This document shows positions 53,783-63,412 of a DNA stretch of 64,000 nucleotides, one piece after another (the stretch's first letter is position 1; each line of letters begins with the position of its first letter). Position numbers and translations under genes: made by a program. Below the pieces are notes generated by a model that ran no database searches, had not been told where the DNA came from, and saw only the letters and a program-made list of their open reading frames with translations. Source of the DNA: G032773895 sp965248935 (GTDB taxonomy: Bacteria; Pseudomonadota; Gammaproteobacteria; Pseudomonadales; Cellvibrionaceae); NCBI GenBank assembly GCA_965248935.1, contig OZ252214.1, forward strand, positions 620,001-684,000. The letters are read 5' to 3'.

Positions 53783-54115
53783 TTATTTAACCAACCTTTT
53801 CATCAAACCTACTGTTTTATTACCATGAACCTGCTTAATGAGCTACACCATGTGAGTTCCGGGCACACAATAGCACAAGTTAATAAGACTGTAAGTGGTT
53901 CAAAACGCAAAGCCCTGTGCTATTTTTTACCTCATTTTTACCTCAACCACACACAATTAATAACTTTAGTTATCAAATGCAAATTTTGTAATTCAATTTT
54001 TATATTTAGGCGAACAAACACCTTAACTTTAATCATCATTTAACCGAAATTTGCACAATTGCACTTAAAAACTCGCCGCGAATAAAGAAAACCCATCACT
54101 TCACTACAAATAGCG
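53783..54115. other. 333-base intergenic region, nothing recognised
   Basis: AT-rich. A plus-strand frame crossing it is the antisense of the cyclase gene start and has no support. It should hold the cyclase promoter; no terminator for the transporter gene is clear. Confidence 0.4.
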
Positions 54116-55309
54116 CTAGATTTGCTCTACAGCCCACAGAGACCTGAATATAAGGAACACAAAAAACAGGCACCCGCTAGAAAGTCCCATTACCCAGAGA
54201 ATTTCACCAGAGGAAAAGAACCTAAGACAGTAACCCGTAGCCAATGCCCCTAGTGGTGCCATACCAAACAATACAAATTGGTAGACAGACATCATTTTGC
54301 CGCGATGTTCATGGTTCGACCTGCTTTGCAAAACCAAGCGGCAGTGAGCTGCGGAATACCCTGCCACCCATCCCCAAAATAATACCAACAGATAAAACCC
54401 TTGCAGCGTTGGCTGCTTCGCTAAGGCAATACCAATCACAGACGTATACAGTAGACAAAAGAGTGCGCCCTGGCCTGGATGATTGACTTTAGAACGAAGA
54501 AGTAGCCTCCAGTGAGCGGTAACCATGCCCACAACAAATACAAGTTGCAACATACCATACTGCAAAGAACTGAGCTGGTATAAGTCTCGGGCTATCAAAG
54601 GCATCACAACAATAAACACCCCCATATGCATGTAACCATTAAATGCCACCAAAATCAGAAGCTGCTTGAGAGCGGAATCCTTTACAAACTGCTTTACCGT
54701 ACAAGCTAACGCCCGCCAAAACTTTTGTTGCTTATTAAGTACCCTAGCCGGAACAATAAGTGAAGGAGACAAAACCAATATAGAACAAATCGCAATAGAA
54801 ATAACACATACTTGGACTAAGCTCACCAGCCACACCCCAATATCGTCTGAAAAAGAAGCTAAAATAATTCCAGCACTTTGACAGGTAAACTGAATAATAC
54901 TTGTGGTTGAAATTCGTTTTTGTAGTTCACTTTCTGAAAATTGGCCAACTAACTTTTCCCTAACAGGCTGAACAACAGCATTGCCGATACCAGCTACAAC
55001 ACCGTAGAGAAGCAAACCCCTAAAAGATAAGAACTGAAAATGAACTGCGGCCCCTAACCCCAAATACGCACAGACCAATATGAAATAAGCACATGCAATA
55101 ATTGTTATGGGCGAATACCTATCGGCCCATACTCCCGCAAGTAAAACAGAAAACACACTCGGAATAAGCGCCGCCGCCTGCACCCACCCTATTTCTGCCG
55201 GAGTAAGCTGAAGATAGGAAACCGACAACCAAGCCAGTAATACCAAGTGGACACCAAGAGCCATTGACGCCCCGCCATGGGCGATAAAAAAAGGAGAGAG
55301 TGCGCGCAT
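54116..55309 (-). CDS. MFS transporter
   Basis: 397 residues with about twelve hydrophobic segments. The loop between segments 2 and 3 reads GVWADRYSPITI, an MFS motif-A relative (GxxADRxxxxxx), and the C-terminal half repeats it weakly as SNHEHRGKMMSVY. Half-transporter architecture typical of DHA1/MFS_1 or MFS_3 exporters. Substrate unknown. Confidence 0.85.
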   Translation of the reverse strand: MRALSPFFIAHGGASMALGVHLVLLAWLSVSYLQLTPAEIGWVQAAALIPSVFSVLLAGVWADRYSPITIIACAYFILVCAYLGLGAAVHFQFLSFRGLLLYGVVAGIGNAVVQPVREKLVGQFSESELQKRISTTSIIQFTCQSAGIILASFSDDIGVWLVSLVQVCVISIAICSILVLSPSLIVPARVLNKQQKFWRALACTVKQFVKDSALKQLLILVAFNGYMHMGVFIVVMPLIARDLYQLSSLQYGMLQLVFVVGMVTAHWRLLLRSKVNHPGQGALFCLLYTSVIGIALAKQPTLQGFYLLVLFWGWVAGYSAAHCRLVLQSRSNHEHRGKMMSVYQFVLFGMAPLGALATGYCLRFFSSGEILWVMGLSSGCLFFVFLIFRSLWAVEQI

Positions 55310-55459
55310 CTATAAATATATTTAGGAAGTTTTTAATGAAGGGGAGTTTAATGTAAAACCACAATTGTCCGTTAACACTATATTGCAAATTACTGTTTTT
55401 ATAACATTACGGTTTAAATGTCATTACAGTTTTCACATAACTGTTAGACAGGAAACAGA

Positions 55460-55481
55460 AAGGCCATGAGTATACGGCCTT
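55460..55481 (-). terminator. possible terminator of the ammonium transporter gene
   Basis: On the minus strand AAGGCC and GGCCTT with a 10-base loop, then TCTGTTTCC. It lies 71 bases beyond the amtB stop. Confidence 0.5.
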
Positions 55482-55498
55482 AACGTGAAATTTTTATT

Positions 55499-55566
55499 CA
55501 CTATAGGTTTTTACCAACTATAGATTTTTACTGACTATAGACTTTTACCGGCTATATTTTATAACC
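55499..55566. repeat. 17-bp tandem repeats running into the amtB stop
   Basis: Three units like ACTATAGATTTTTACTG-type 17-mers (55499-55515, 55516-55532, 55533-55549) and a fourth, diverged one at 55550-55566 that includes the last codons and stop of amtB. The 17-base period is not a multiple of three. Confidence 0.75.
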
Positions 55567-56841
55567 GGACTCCTCGTGAAGTACCACATCCAAGCCTTCT
55601 ATTTCTTGGTCTCGTGTGACACGAATACCTTTCGTTAAGATACCTGTGACCTTAACAATGGCAAAAGTTACAACAGCGGTATATATAACACCAACTACAA
55701 CGCCCTTTAGCTGTGCCAACAATTGACCGCCAATGGAATCAATTCCATCGGCAAAACCGTGGCCAGAAAAAATACCCAACTCCGTAGAAGCAAATACACC
55801 CACCATAAGCGTACCTAATATCCCACCGACACCATGTACTGGAAACACATCGAGGGAATCATCTATAACAAGTTTTTTCTTAATAAACTGAGTGGCATAA
55901 AAACATATCACCCCTGCTGATAAACCTATAAGCAATGCAGCAGCAGGACCAACAAACCCAGATGCAGGCGTAATAGTCCCTAAACCTGCCACCATACCTG
56001 TGACAATACCCAATACACTAGGCTTGCCAAATTTTTTCCATTCTACAACCATCCAGGCCAGGGAACCCGCCGAAGCAGAGATATGCGTTACCAGTAAAGC
56101 CATTGCAGCATCACCATTAGCCGCCAGGGCACTACCCGCATTAAACCCAAACCACCCTACCCAAAGCATCCCCGCCCCGGTTACAGTCATAGTCATATTG
56201 TGCGGAGGCATCGCCGTGGTCGGAAAACCATCGCGGTTACCAATCATAATGGCCACAACAAGCGCAGACACACCCGCCGTGATATGAACTACCACACCAC
56301 CAGCAAAGTCTAGGGTTCCTTGGCTGGACAACCATCCACCACCCCAAACCATATGGCATATAGGCACATAGACGAACAGAATCCAAAGAACAGTGAAAAT
56401 CAATACCGCAGAGAACTTCATACGCTCAGCAAACCCACCGATAATCAACGCCGGAGTAATCACAACAAAAGTCATTTGAAATACAGCGAATAAAGTCTCT
56501 GGAATATCTCCACTAAGCGATTCCTTAGACACAGCAGAAAAAAAGACATTACTCAAATCGCCTATAAACAAGCTGCCTTCAGAAAAACTCAAACTATAAC
56601 CCACAGCAAACCAAACAAGTGAAGCCACACAGGCAATCGCAAAGCACTGCATGAAAACCGAAAGCACATTCTTAGAACGTACCAACCCACCATAGAACAA
56701 AGACAACCCCGGCAATGTCATAAACAAGACAAGAGCGGTAGAAGTCAGTATCCAGGCCGTATTTGCGCCATTGAGTTCATCTGCTTGTGCAGACAATGGT
56801 AAGAACAGGAGAGTCAATAGGTACAGGATATATGAGTGTTT
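55552..56841 (-). CDS. amtB: ammonium transporter
   Basis: 429 residues from the GTG at 56841, directly after GGAGGG, which yields a proper signal peptide (MKHSYILYLLTLLFLPLSAQA). The frame continues upstream to 56877. Eleven-TM Amt fold: TMPGLSLFYGGLVRSKNVLSV, DFAGGVVVHITAGVSALV with a pore His, GWFGFNAGSALAANG and HGVGGILGTLMVG with the second pore His. It conducts NH3/NH4+. No glnK adjoins it, unlike many amtB loci. Confidence 0.94.
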   Translation of the reverse strand, partial: KHSYILYLLTLLFLPLSAQADELNGANTAWILTSTALVLFMTLPGLSLFYGGLVRSKNVLSVFMQCFAIACVASLVWFAVGYSLSFSEGSLFIGDLSNVFFSAVSKESLSGDIPETLFAVFQMTFVVITPALIIGGFAERMKFSAVLIFTVLWILFVYVPICHMVWGGGWLSSQGTLDFAGGVVVHITAGVSALVVAIMIGNRDGFPTTAMPPHNMTMTVTGAGMLWVGWFGFNAGSALAANGDAAMALLVTHISASAGSLAWMVVEWKKFGKPSVLGIVTGMVAGLGTITPASGFVGPAAALLIGLSAGVICFYATQFIKKKLVIDDSLDVFPVHGVGGILGTLMVGVFASTELGIFSGHGFADGIDSIGGQLLAQLKGVVVGVIYTAVVTFAIVKVTGILTKGIRVTRDQEIEGLDVVLHEESGYKI

Positions 56842-57007
56842 CACAAGCCCTCCAAAAGGTCTGATATATCTCACCATTTTTTATATGGTCTTTATATTAG
56901 AAATCACGGTCGCCTCGTGTAGATTGTTTTTTAAACACCTAAGCCGAGCAACAAGTATCTGACTGGTGCAAAAAGATACCAGCATTAGCCTAGTCTGGCA
57001 AAAAATA

Positions 57008-59077
57008 TCAATCTGAAAGGGTTAGCTTGAGCCGAGGCAAAGTTAGGTTATCAACAGCTTTTTTAAATTCAAGCTGGCTGACATCCTCCTCACTAAACAC
57101 CGCTTTTTCAAACAGCGACGTGACCAGATCAATTTGAGTAGATTGATCAGGAAAAACATCAACTAACCTAGAGGCAAACATTGAAGGCGTTTCTCCCTGC
57201 TTTCTCTTTAGCACTCCACGAGAAGCATACAAAACCTTCGCCTGAAATTTCTTGTATAGCTTAAGCTCATAAGACTGTTTGGGCTGAATATAAAAATTAA
57301 CCAAAGATAAATAGTATAAAAAACCAAACAACCCTATTCCAGCCAAAATATAAAGCGTTACTTTTAATGCAGAAACGGCACCTATAAGCTTCTTTAAAAA
57401 CTCCTCTTGAGTCCGACCGCTATAGGCTAAAACCCATCGGTGCCAATTGTAACTCAAATAATCAAAATTATTCATAAATTTAACAACAAAACTATTATAG
57501 CTTTCAAGCCAACCACCCCCAGTTAACAATAAATAATCCAAATCGCTAAGTGACGATTGCAAACCATTTTCAATACGTTCAGGGGAAACGCTCGAAGTGG
57601 GATCAATTCGAACCCACCCATTGCCTGCCAACCAAACTTCTGCCCAGGCATGAGCATCGGACTGACGAACAATTAAATAACGACTATCGGAAGAAAACTC
57701 TCCACCCTGATAACCCACAACCACCCGCGCCGGAATACCAGCGGCTCTCATTATGTAAACAAAACTACTTGAAAAATGCTCGCAGAACCCCTTTTTAGTA
57801 TTAAATAAAAAATCATCCACGCTATTACGAGACAATTTTGGAGGCGTGATTGTATATACAAAAGACTTTTCGTAGAGACCCAATACCGTATCAATTATTT
57901 CCGAAGAATTTAACCCCTGAGCAACCCAGCCGGAAACCATAGCTTGAGTTTTAGGGTTGAATTTTTTTGGTAACATCACGTTCAGATGATATTGATACTG
58001 AGTCAAACGAGATTTAGCCGTAACATAATCACTCGAAGACGTTACATGGTATTGCACTCTCTGGGCAACTGGCATAGGAGAACGCAATAAATATTCATCG
58101 GTAAACTCCAAATCGATTAACCCTGCCTCAGCATTCAGAGGCAACATCATAGTAAAAAGCCAATGGTAGTGATGGGGTTCCAACATTATCGAATATTGAT
58201 AACCGTCAAAATTATTGGGAACCTCAGCACGCCATTGTCCTGGAGGGTTTGAAGCACGATAAGTACTTGGTGAAAAACGAGACTCCAGTTCAGAGGTCCA
58301 TTCTCTTCCATCAAACCTATCCAAGACCAAGCCACGCCAATATCGTTGGCGAGGAAGAGGAATATTGACGTTCTTTTCCCCCTTATAATTTTCAAAAGTC
58401 ACCCGAAAAGCAATATCATCAGATTGAATTAAATTGGAAAAACTACCTGGAGACATGGTTTTACCAAACCCAGTAAAAGCGTCATTTTGAGAATTAGGCA
58501 CCGCCCACAACGGCCCTACACGAGGAAACATAACAAAGAAAATAACCATGACAGGTATAGACTGCAATACCAACATACCATTATCTTTTAATAACTTAAC
58601 AACCTGCTGATTATCCACTTGGTAAATAGACGTCAGGCCAGCAAACAGAAAAATCAAACAAACCACTGCGTATAAACCCTGAACAAAGTTCGTATTAAAT
58701 AAAAACTGAGTAGCAGTGGTAATAAAACCAATAAAAATTAACGTAATCGAATCCGAAACTTTCCTAATCTCAAGTAATTTTAGAGAAAATGAACTGACTA
58801 AAAGCCCTACGAGAGTCTCCTCTCCCAACGTCCCTTTCGATGAAGCAGCAAGAGCAACAATAACCATTACGCCCAAAAGCATTTTCACTCTTGAATTTGG
58901 GAAAAAACTTCTGCCTCGAAAAACTTGTACTCGCCAACCAAAAGAAACCAACCAAACAACAGGTATCCACAGAGGCAAAAAGAAAAACAGCGGAATAATA
59001 ACTAACGCTTGAGCAATTAAAAGAAATCCTAATTGTGATCGGTTGAGCTGCCTATTTTGATCAATAAAGGTCAACAT
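57008..59077 (-). CDS. tgpA: transglutaminase-like membrane protein, TgpA family
   Basis: 689 residues. Five to six N-terminal membrane segments (to about residue 180), a periplasmic region, a transglutaminase-core domain with catalytic Cys in KKGFCEHFSSSFVYIMRAAGIPARVV, His in SDAHAWAEVW and Asp in WVRIDPT, then another TM (VTLYILAGIGLFGFLYYL) and a cytoplasmic DUF4129-like tail. In Pseudomonas the homolog is needed for viability. Its start lies next to the stop of the DUF58 gene; operon MoxR-DUF58-TgpA. Confidence 0.93.
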   Translation of the reverse strand: MLTFIDQNRQLNRSQLGFLLIAQALVIIPLFFFLPLWIPVVWLVSFGWRVQVFRGRSFFPNSRVKMLLGVMVIVALAASSKGTLGEETLVGLLVSSFSLKLLEIRKVSDSITLIFIGFITTATQFLFNTNFVQGLYAVVCLIFLFAGLTSIYQVDNQQVVKLLKDNGMLVLQSIPVMVIFFVMFPRVGPLWAVPNSQNDAFTGFGKTMSPGSFSNLIQSDDIAFRVTFENYKGEKNVNIPLPRQRYWRGLVLDRFDGREWTSELESRFSPSTYRASNPPGQWRAEVPNNFDGYQYSIMLEPHHYHWLFTMMLPLNAEAGLIDLEFTDEYLLRSPMPVAQRVQYHVTSSSDYVTAKSRLTQYQYHLNVMLPKKFNPKTQAMVSGWVAQGLNSSEIIDTVLGLYEKSFVYTITPPKLSRNSVDDFLFNTKKGFCEHFSSSFVYIMRAAGIPARVVVGYQGGEFSSDSRYLIVRQSDAHAWAEVWLAGNGWVRIDPTSSVSPERIENGLQSSLSDLDYLLLTGGGWLESYNSFVVKFMNNFDYLSYNWHRWVLAYSGRTQEEFLKKLIGAVSALKVTLYILAGIGLFGFLYYLSLVNFYIQPKQSYELKLYKKFQAKVLYASRGVLKRKQGETPSMFASRLVDVFPDQSTQIDLVTSLFEKAVFSEEDVSQLEFKKAVDNLTLPRLKLTLSD

Positions 59078-59080
59078 CAC

Positions 59081-60049
59081 TCACCCCCCATATACAGCAA
59101 GTAATGATAGAACACAGTGCAGATGATCATCACCCTTATCAGGAGAGATTTTCTCATTAGGAAGCTTTAATCCAAATTCAACACCCTTTTCATGGTATCT
59201 TAAAGCCCAATAAGTTAAACCGGAAATTTTTATCTCCATATCACCTCCATGTATAAAGTTATAGTCCAGCCAAAGCTCACTAGAAACAGACTGCTCAAAC
59301 TCTTTGGTAAATAACCCCTTCCCTTTTGCATAGGTTTTCCAAGCAATACGTTTGGGGGAATCTCCCCGTTGATAACCACGCAGCCCACTAAAATCTTCCG
59401 CTCCAGGAGCGGGGTGAGACTCACCATCTTCGGTGGCCTGTTGTTTCGTTGGAGGTTCCGGCACCTCTATAGGCTTAGGGTACACCAATAAATCAATATC
59501 CCAATTTAGCCAAGACCAACAACGGACAAGACCAATTGGAAAATGGCTTTCTATAAGAAGACGCCCTGGTGAAAAGCGCCCACGTTTTTTTGCTAATAAA
59601 GGAACCGAAATACGAGTTTTATTAACTGCACTATCTATCTGCCCTATAAAATCGGAAAAGCGATACAGCTTATCTTCCTGCTGCCATTTTAATACAATGC
59701 CATAAGCGCTTTTTAATGTGCTTATTTCAAACCTAAGGTTTATATGTTCTCCTGGGTATACCGGCAATGCACTTTTATATTGCAATAATATGCCGTTTAA
59801 ATTTGTAAACGTTCTCAGTATTCCAAGCATTAAAATGCTCAGTAAAAAAAAATCAAAAGCAAGGATCAAATTATTCTGATAATTGGTACCAAAAACCCAC
59901 AGCAGTACACAAATGCCCAAATAAATACCACCCAGTTTTGAAGGCACAATATAAAGATTTTTTACTGTTAAAGTATGCGCATTTTTATTTGGAACATGCT
60001 TATCTATCCACTTAAAGAATCGCCTTTGAACCATCGACCGTATGAACAT
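59081..60049 (-). CDS. DUF58 (VWA-like) protein
   Basis: 322 residues from the ATG giving MFIRSMVQRRFFKWI; the longer frame overlaps the MoxR gene by 40 bases. Two membrane segments (LGGIYLGICVLLWVFG, LILAFDFFLLSILMLGIL), a beta-rich part, and the DUF58 core GAEDFSGLRGYQRGDSPKRIAWKTYAKGKGLFTKEFE. Works with MoxR AAA+ ATPases in cell-envelope or enzyme maturation in several bacteria. Confidence 0.9.
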   Translation of the reverse strand: MFIRSMVQRRFFKWIDKHVPNKNAHTLTVKNLYIVPSKLGGIYLGICVLLWVFGTNYQNNLILAFDFFLLSILMLGILRTFTNLNGILLQYKSALPVYPGEHINLRFEISTLKSAYGIVLKWQQEDKLYRFSDFIGQIDSAVNKTRISVPLLAKKRGRFSPGRLLIESHFPIGLVRCWSWLNWDIDLLVYPKPIEVPEPPTKQQATEDGESHPAPGAEDFSGLRGYQRGDSPKRIAWKTYAKGKGLFTKEFEQSVSSELWLDYNFIHGGDMEIKISGLTYWALRYHEKGVEFGLKLPNEKISPDKGDDHLHCVLSLLAVYGG

Positions 60050-60059
60050 CGTTTGCACA

Positions 60060-60995
60060 CTATTCCGCAATAACATCAATAGTATTAAGCAAATAACCAA
60101 TCAAGAAATCTTGAGTACCGCCTCTAGAAATGACTCCATTATTGCTGATTCCATGAACACGGTGTCCAACAACCGAAGGTAATACAGCCTGAATATCATC
60201 CGGCAATAAATGCGTTCTGCCTTCAATATAAGCCCACGCTTTGGCTGCATTCAATAAAGCAATCGCTCCCCTCGGCGAAAGCCCATAACTAAAGTTTTCA
60301 TCAAAACGAGTGGCGTCCACAATCCTTTGTAAATAATCGAGAATAGCCGATGAAACGACAATACTTTTCACTTCGACCTGCATCCTATTTAATTGCTTCA
60401 AATCCACAGCCGAACCCAATGATTCCAACCGACTTCTCGGATCAATGCCTTCAAAAAGCATTCTCTCAGCACTATTAGAGGGATAACCCAAGGTAATTCT
60501 CATTAGAAAACGATCTAATTGCGACTCAGGTAAAGGATAGGTGCCAGCCTGGGAGAATGGGTTTTGGGTTGCAATAACAAAAAAAGGGTCGGGAAGTGGT
60601 CGTGACTGACCATCTATTGAAACTTGGCGCTCCTCCATGGCCTCCAACAAAGCGCTCTGTGTCTTTGGCGTGGTTCGGTTTATTTCATCAGCCAACAATA
60701 TTTGTGAAAAAATAGGCCCCGAATGGAAAGTAAACTTGCTCTCCTTCGCATCAAAAATAGAAGCCCCCAAAATATCCGCTGGCAGCAAATCACTGGTAAA
60801 TTGTACCCTTTCATAGCTGAGCCCCAGAACCTTAGACAGGCACTGCGCGAGAGTTGTCTTACCCATTCCGGGTAGGTCTTCAATTAACAAATGGCCTTTT
60901 GCCAATAAACAGGCGAGTGACAACTTTATTTGGTGATCTTTACCAAGCAATACCGTTCCAACAACATTGATTAATTTTTCTACAGAGTTATTCAT
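60060..60995 (-). CDS. MoxR-family AAA+ ATPase
   Basis: 311 residues from the ATG five bases after AAGGG. Walker A EDLPGMGKTTLAQ, Walker B LLADEINRTTPKTQSALLEAMEERQ, sensor 1 VIATQNPF and the C-terminal winged SPRGAIALLNAAKAWAYIEGR with sensor-2 Arg. A chaperone-like ATPase forming rings. First gene of the MoxR-DUF58-TgpA operon. Confidence 0.96.
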   Translation of the reverse strand: MNNSVEKLINVVGTVLLGKDHQIKLSLACLLAKGHLLIEDLPGMGKTTLAQCLSKVLGLSYERVQFTSDLLPADILGASIFDAKESKFTFHSGPIFSQILLADEINRTTPKTQSALLEAMEERQVSIDGQSRPLPDPFFVIATQNPFSQAGTYPLPESQLDRFLMRITLGYPSNSAERMLFEGIDPRSRLESLGSAVDLKQLNRMQVEVKSIVVSSAILDYLQRIVDATRFDENFSYGLSPRGAIALLNAAKAWAYIEGRTHLLPDDIQAVLPSVVGHRVHGISNNGVISRGGTQDFLIGYLLNTIDVIAE

Positions 60996-61070
60996 TGACA
61001 CCCTTCAGCACTTTAATAAACCTCGCTAAAACCACCCAGGAGTGCTGAATATATATTCAAACACAGCCGC

Positions 61071-62090
61071 TCAATTTAGCTGAATGTTATCAAAGTATAG
61101 AGTGTAGTGATATTTTGGGCGGGCCATATAGAAAAATACTTGGTCTATACGCGCCAAATCCATACTGCGCCCTTTCGGTGCCTGCTCAATATCGGATAGT
61201 TTAATTTTTATTAGGCTACTGCCAAAAGGCACAACAAAAGTTCGATTAAATCTATCTTTATGCAGATGAGTATGACGGCTATCGTGGACCCTTACGACAA
61301 GAGTTACAGGTTCTTCAGACGGGTTATACACCTCAAAACTCAACTCGGAGTGCCCACGCCAGTCTCTTTCAACCTCAAACATATACAAACCAGGCCATGA
61401 GCCAGGTAAAAAATTCAACTGTGCAACTTTTCCTATCTTACCACGCCAAGCGTCTGGTGCATTCACCATCAGAAGTTCGCTTGAATAGCGCCCCTCTATA
61501 TAAAAGTTTAACCAATTGTCCTCAAAATCAGCCAGTACAGGAAAGCGTTGCTCCCGCCTGATTTCTGCATATTTCCATTTGACAGGCTCAACAACACTTA
61601 TCACTAACGGAATAATTGCAATGCCAGAAAAAAACCAACGAAACCGCCCTTGCTTTAAAAAAGCAGCATAAAAAAACAACCCAGAAACAGTACCGGCAAT
61701 ATCCAGCCAAAAGTCTGACCAACTCGCCTGCCGATCATAATAAGACTGTAATATCTCAACCCCACCACCAAATATTAGGCACAAAATAAAAGTAACAAGT
61801 AGCCTGTGACTAAAATGTTTTCGTCCAAAAAAGTAATCTAACGTAACAGCAAGAGAAATAGAAAATAATAGGAAGATAAAAGCGTGCCCCGAATTTTGCA
61901 GAGCAGCCCAATACGCATTGTTACCCGGCAAACGATAAAAAAAGAGCAACCATACATTGAACGCAAGTAAAACAGCGAGCGCTAAGCTCCCCAAAAAAGC
62001 GGTTTCTTTTGATACCTTACCAAAATTTAGCACAAACGCGTATAACCCTTTTAATATAACATCCACTACTTTTCCGTTTTTGCCACTCAC
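61071..62090 (-). CDS. VanZ-like membrane protein with C-terminal jelly-roll-like domain
   Basis: 339 residues. Five membrane segments to about residue 175 with a VanZ-like core (NSGHAFIFLLFSISLAVTLDYFF, FGGGVEILQSYYDRQASWSDFWLDIAGTVSGLFFY), where GGGxExxQ and DxxxDxxG are the family's polar marks. Residues about 190-339 form a predicted periplasmic beta-domain (FEDNWLNFYIEGRYSSELL ... LSFEVYNPSEEPVTLVVRVHDS ... YTLYFDNIQL) of the CBM-like kind. Fusion of a VanZ domain to such a module is unusual. Role unknown. Confidence 0.8.
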   Translation of the reverse strand: MSGKNGKVVDVILKGLYAFVLNFGKVSKETAFLGSLALAVLLAFNVWLLFFYRLPGNNAYWAALQNSGHAFIFLLFSISLAVTLDYFFGRKHFSHRLLVTFILCLIFGGGVEILQSYYDRQASWSDFWLDIAGTVSGLFFYAAFLKQGRFRWFFSGIAIIPLVISVVEPVKWKYAEIRREQRFPVLADFEDNWLNFYIEGRYSSELLMVNAPDAWRGKIGKVAQLNFLPGSWPGLYMFEVERDWRGHSELSFEVYNPSEEPVTLVVRVHDSRHTHLHKDRFNRTFVVPFGSSLIKIKLSDIEQAPKGRSMDLARIDQVFFYMARPKYHYTLYFDNIQLN

Positions 62091-62147
62091 ACTAACTTAC
62101 ACTAAAATAGGGCAGCAACGTATCGTATACGCCTACTTATTATATAA

Positions 62148-63341
62148 CTAAAGGCGGTCTAAACCCTTCGAAAGGTCATGTTTAAGGTCGTCTATCGATT
62201 CCAAACCCACGGCCACTCTAATCAAGCCGTCATGAATACCGGCGGCTTTTTTAGCCTCATCGCCCAAACGACCATGAGTAGTGGTTGCCGGATGAACAAT
62301 AGTGGTTTTTGCATCACCAAGATTCGCCGTAAGAGACATAATCTCCGTAGCATCAATCACATCCCAAGCCGCTTTTCTCCCACCTTTAACAGTAAAAGAT
62401 AAGACACCACCAAACGCTTTTTGCTGCTTTTTCGCCAACTCATGGCCTGGGTGATTTTCCAACCCACCATAAAAAACCTGCTCAACCGATGTATGTTGAT
62501 CCAGCCACTTAGCCAAAACCAAAGCGTTAGAAGAATGCGCTTCCATTCTCAAACGCAGTGTCTCCAACCCCTTTAAAAATACCCAAGCATTAAATGGGCT
62601 CATAGTGGGCCCACAGGTACGAATAAAACCTAACACTTCATTTATATGTTCCGACTTACCCACAACCGCCCCGCCAAGGCAACGCCCTTGCCCATCCAAA
62701 TATTTCGTCGCCGAATGAACAACAATATCTGCCCCCAATGCGAGAGGTTTCTGAAGTGCTGGCGTACAGAAACAATTATCCACAACAAGCAGGGCTCCCG
62801 CTTGCTTGGCCAAATTTGACATTACTTCAATATCAGCAACATCACCTAATGGGTTCGAAGGCGTTTCGACAAAAAACAACTTCGTTCTTGCCTTAATAGA
62901 CGCTTCCCAAGCAAGCATATCCGTTAAGGACACCAAATCAACCAATACTCCAAATTTTTCCAAATACTTGGTAAACAATACCGTGGTCGTACCAAATACG
63001 CTTCTTGAGCAAATCACATGATCACCCGATTGAAGCAAAGCCATACAAGTACTTAAAATAGCGGCCATGCCCGACGCCGTTGCCACACCCTGTTCAGCAC
63101 CTTCAAGCGCAGCAATTCGCTGCTCAAAAGTTCGTACCGTTGGGTTGGTATAGCGTGAATAAACATTGCCCTCTTCCTCGCCAGAAAAACGATCCGCCGC
63201 CTGTTGAGCGGATTGAAAAACATAGCTGGACGTAGTGAAAATAGGTTCACTATGTTCACCTTCGTGAGTCCGCACTTGCCCCGCCCGAATAGCTAGAGTA
63301 TCGATACCGGCGTCCCTTAGCGGGTCGTATTGACTGACCAT
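62148..63341 (-). CDS. metZ: O-succinylhomoserine sulfhydrylase
   Basis: 397 residues, a PLP enzyme of the Cys/Met family. PLP Lys in VVHSATKYLDGQGRCLGG, SRYTNPTVRTFEQRIAALEGAE and the C-terminal TTTHGRL(G) region match MetZ rather than MetB. It makes homocysteine from O-succinylhomoserine and sulfide. Lies 71 bases after purF, the same arrangement as in Pseudomonas. Confidence 0.94.
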   Translation of the reverse strand: MVSQYDPLRDAGIDTLAIRAGQVRTHEGEHSEPIFTTSSYVFQSAQQAADRFSGEEEGNVYSRYTNPTVRTFEQRIAALEGAEQGVATASGMAAILSTCMALLQSGDHVICSRSVFGTTTVLFTKYLEKFGVLVDLVSLTDMLAWEASIKARTKLFFVETPSNPLGDVADIEVMSNLAKQAGALLVVDNCFCTPALQKPLALGADIVVHSATKYLDGQGRCLGGAVVGKSEHINEVLGFIRTCGPTMSPFNAWVFLKGLETLRLRMEAHSSNALVLAKWLDQHTSVEQVFYGGLENHPGHELAKKQQKAFGGVLSFTVKGGRKAAWDVIDATEIMSLTANLGDAKTTIVHPATTTHGRLGDEAKKAAGIHDGLIRVAVGLESIDDLKHDLSKGLDRL

Positions 63342-63412
63342 AGTTGACTTCTTTTAAATTTCTTATGATTAAAGGGGAATTAAATACTATTTCAACGAAA
63401 TATTAAGTGAAA

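Noticed and set aside
53564..54043. 159-residue plus-strand frame
   Set aside because: About half of it is antisense to the cyclase gene start; no domain, signal peptide or ribosome site.
56880..57000. Possible sigma-54/NtrC site before amtB (minus-strand TTTTTGCACCAG)
   Set aside because: The GG-N10-GC spacing of sigma-54 promoters and the second half of an NtrC palindrome are missing.
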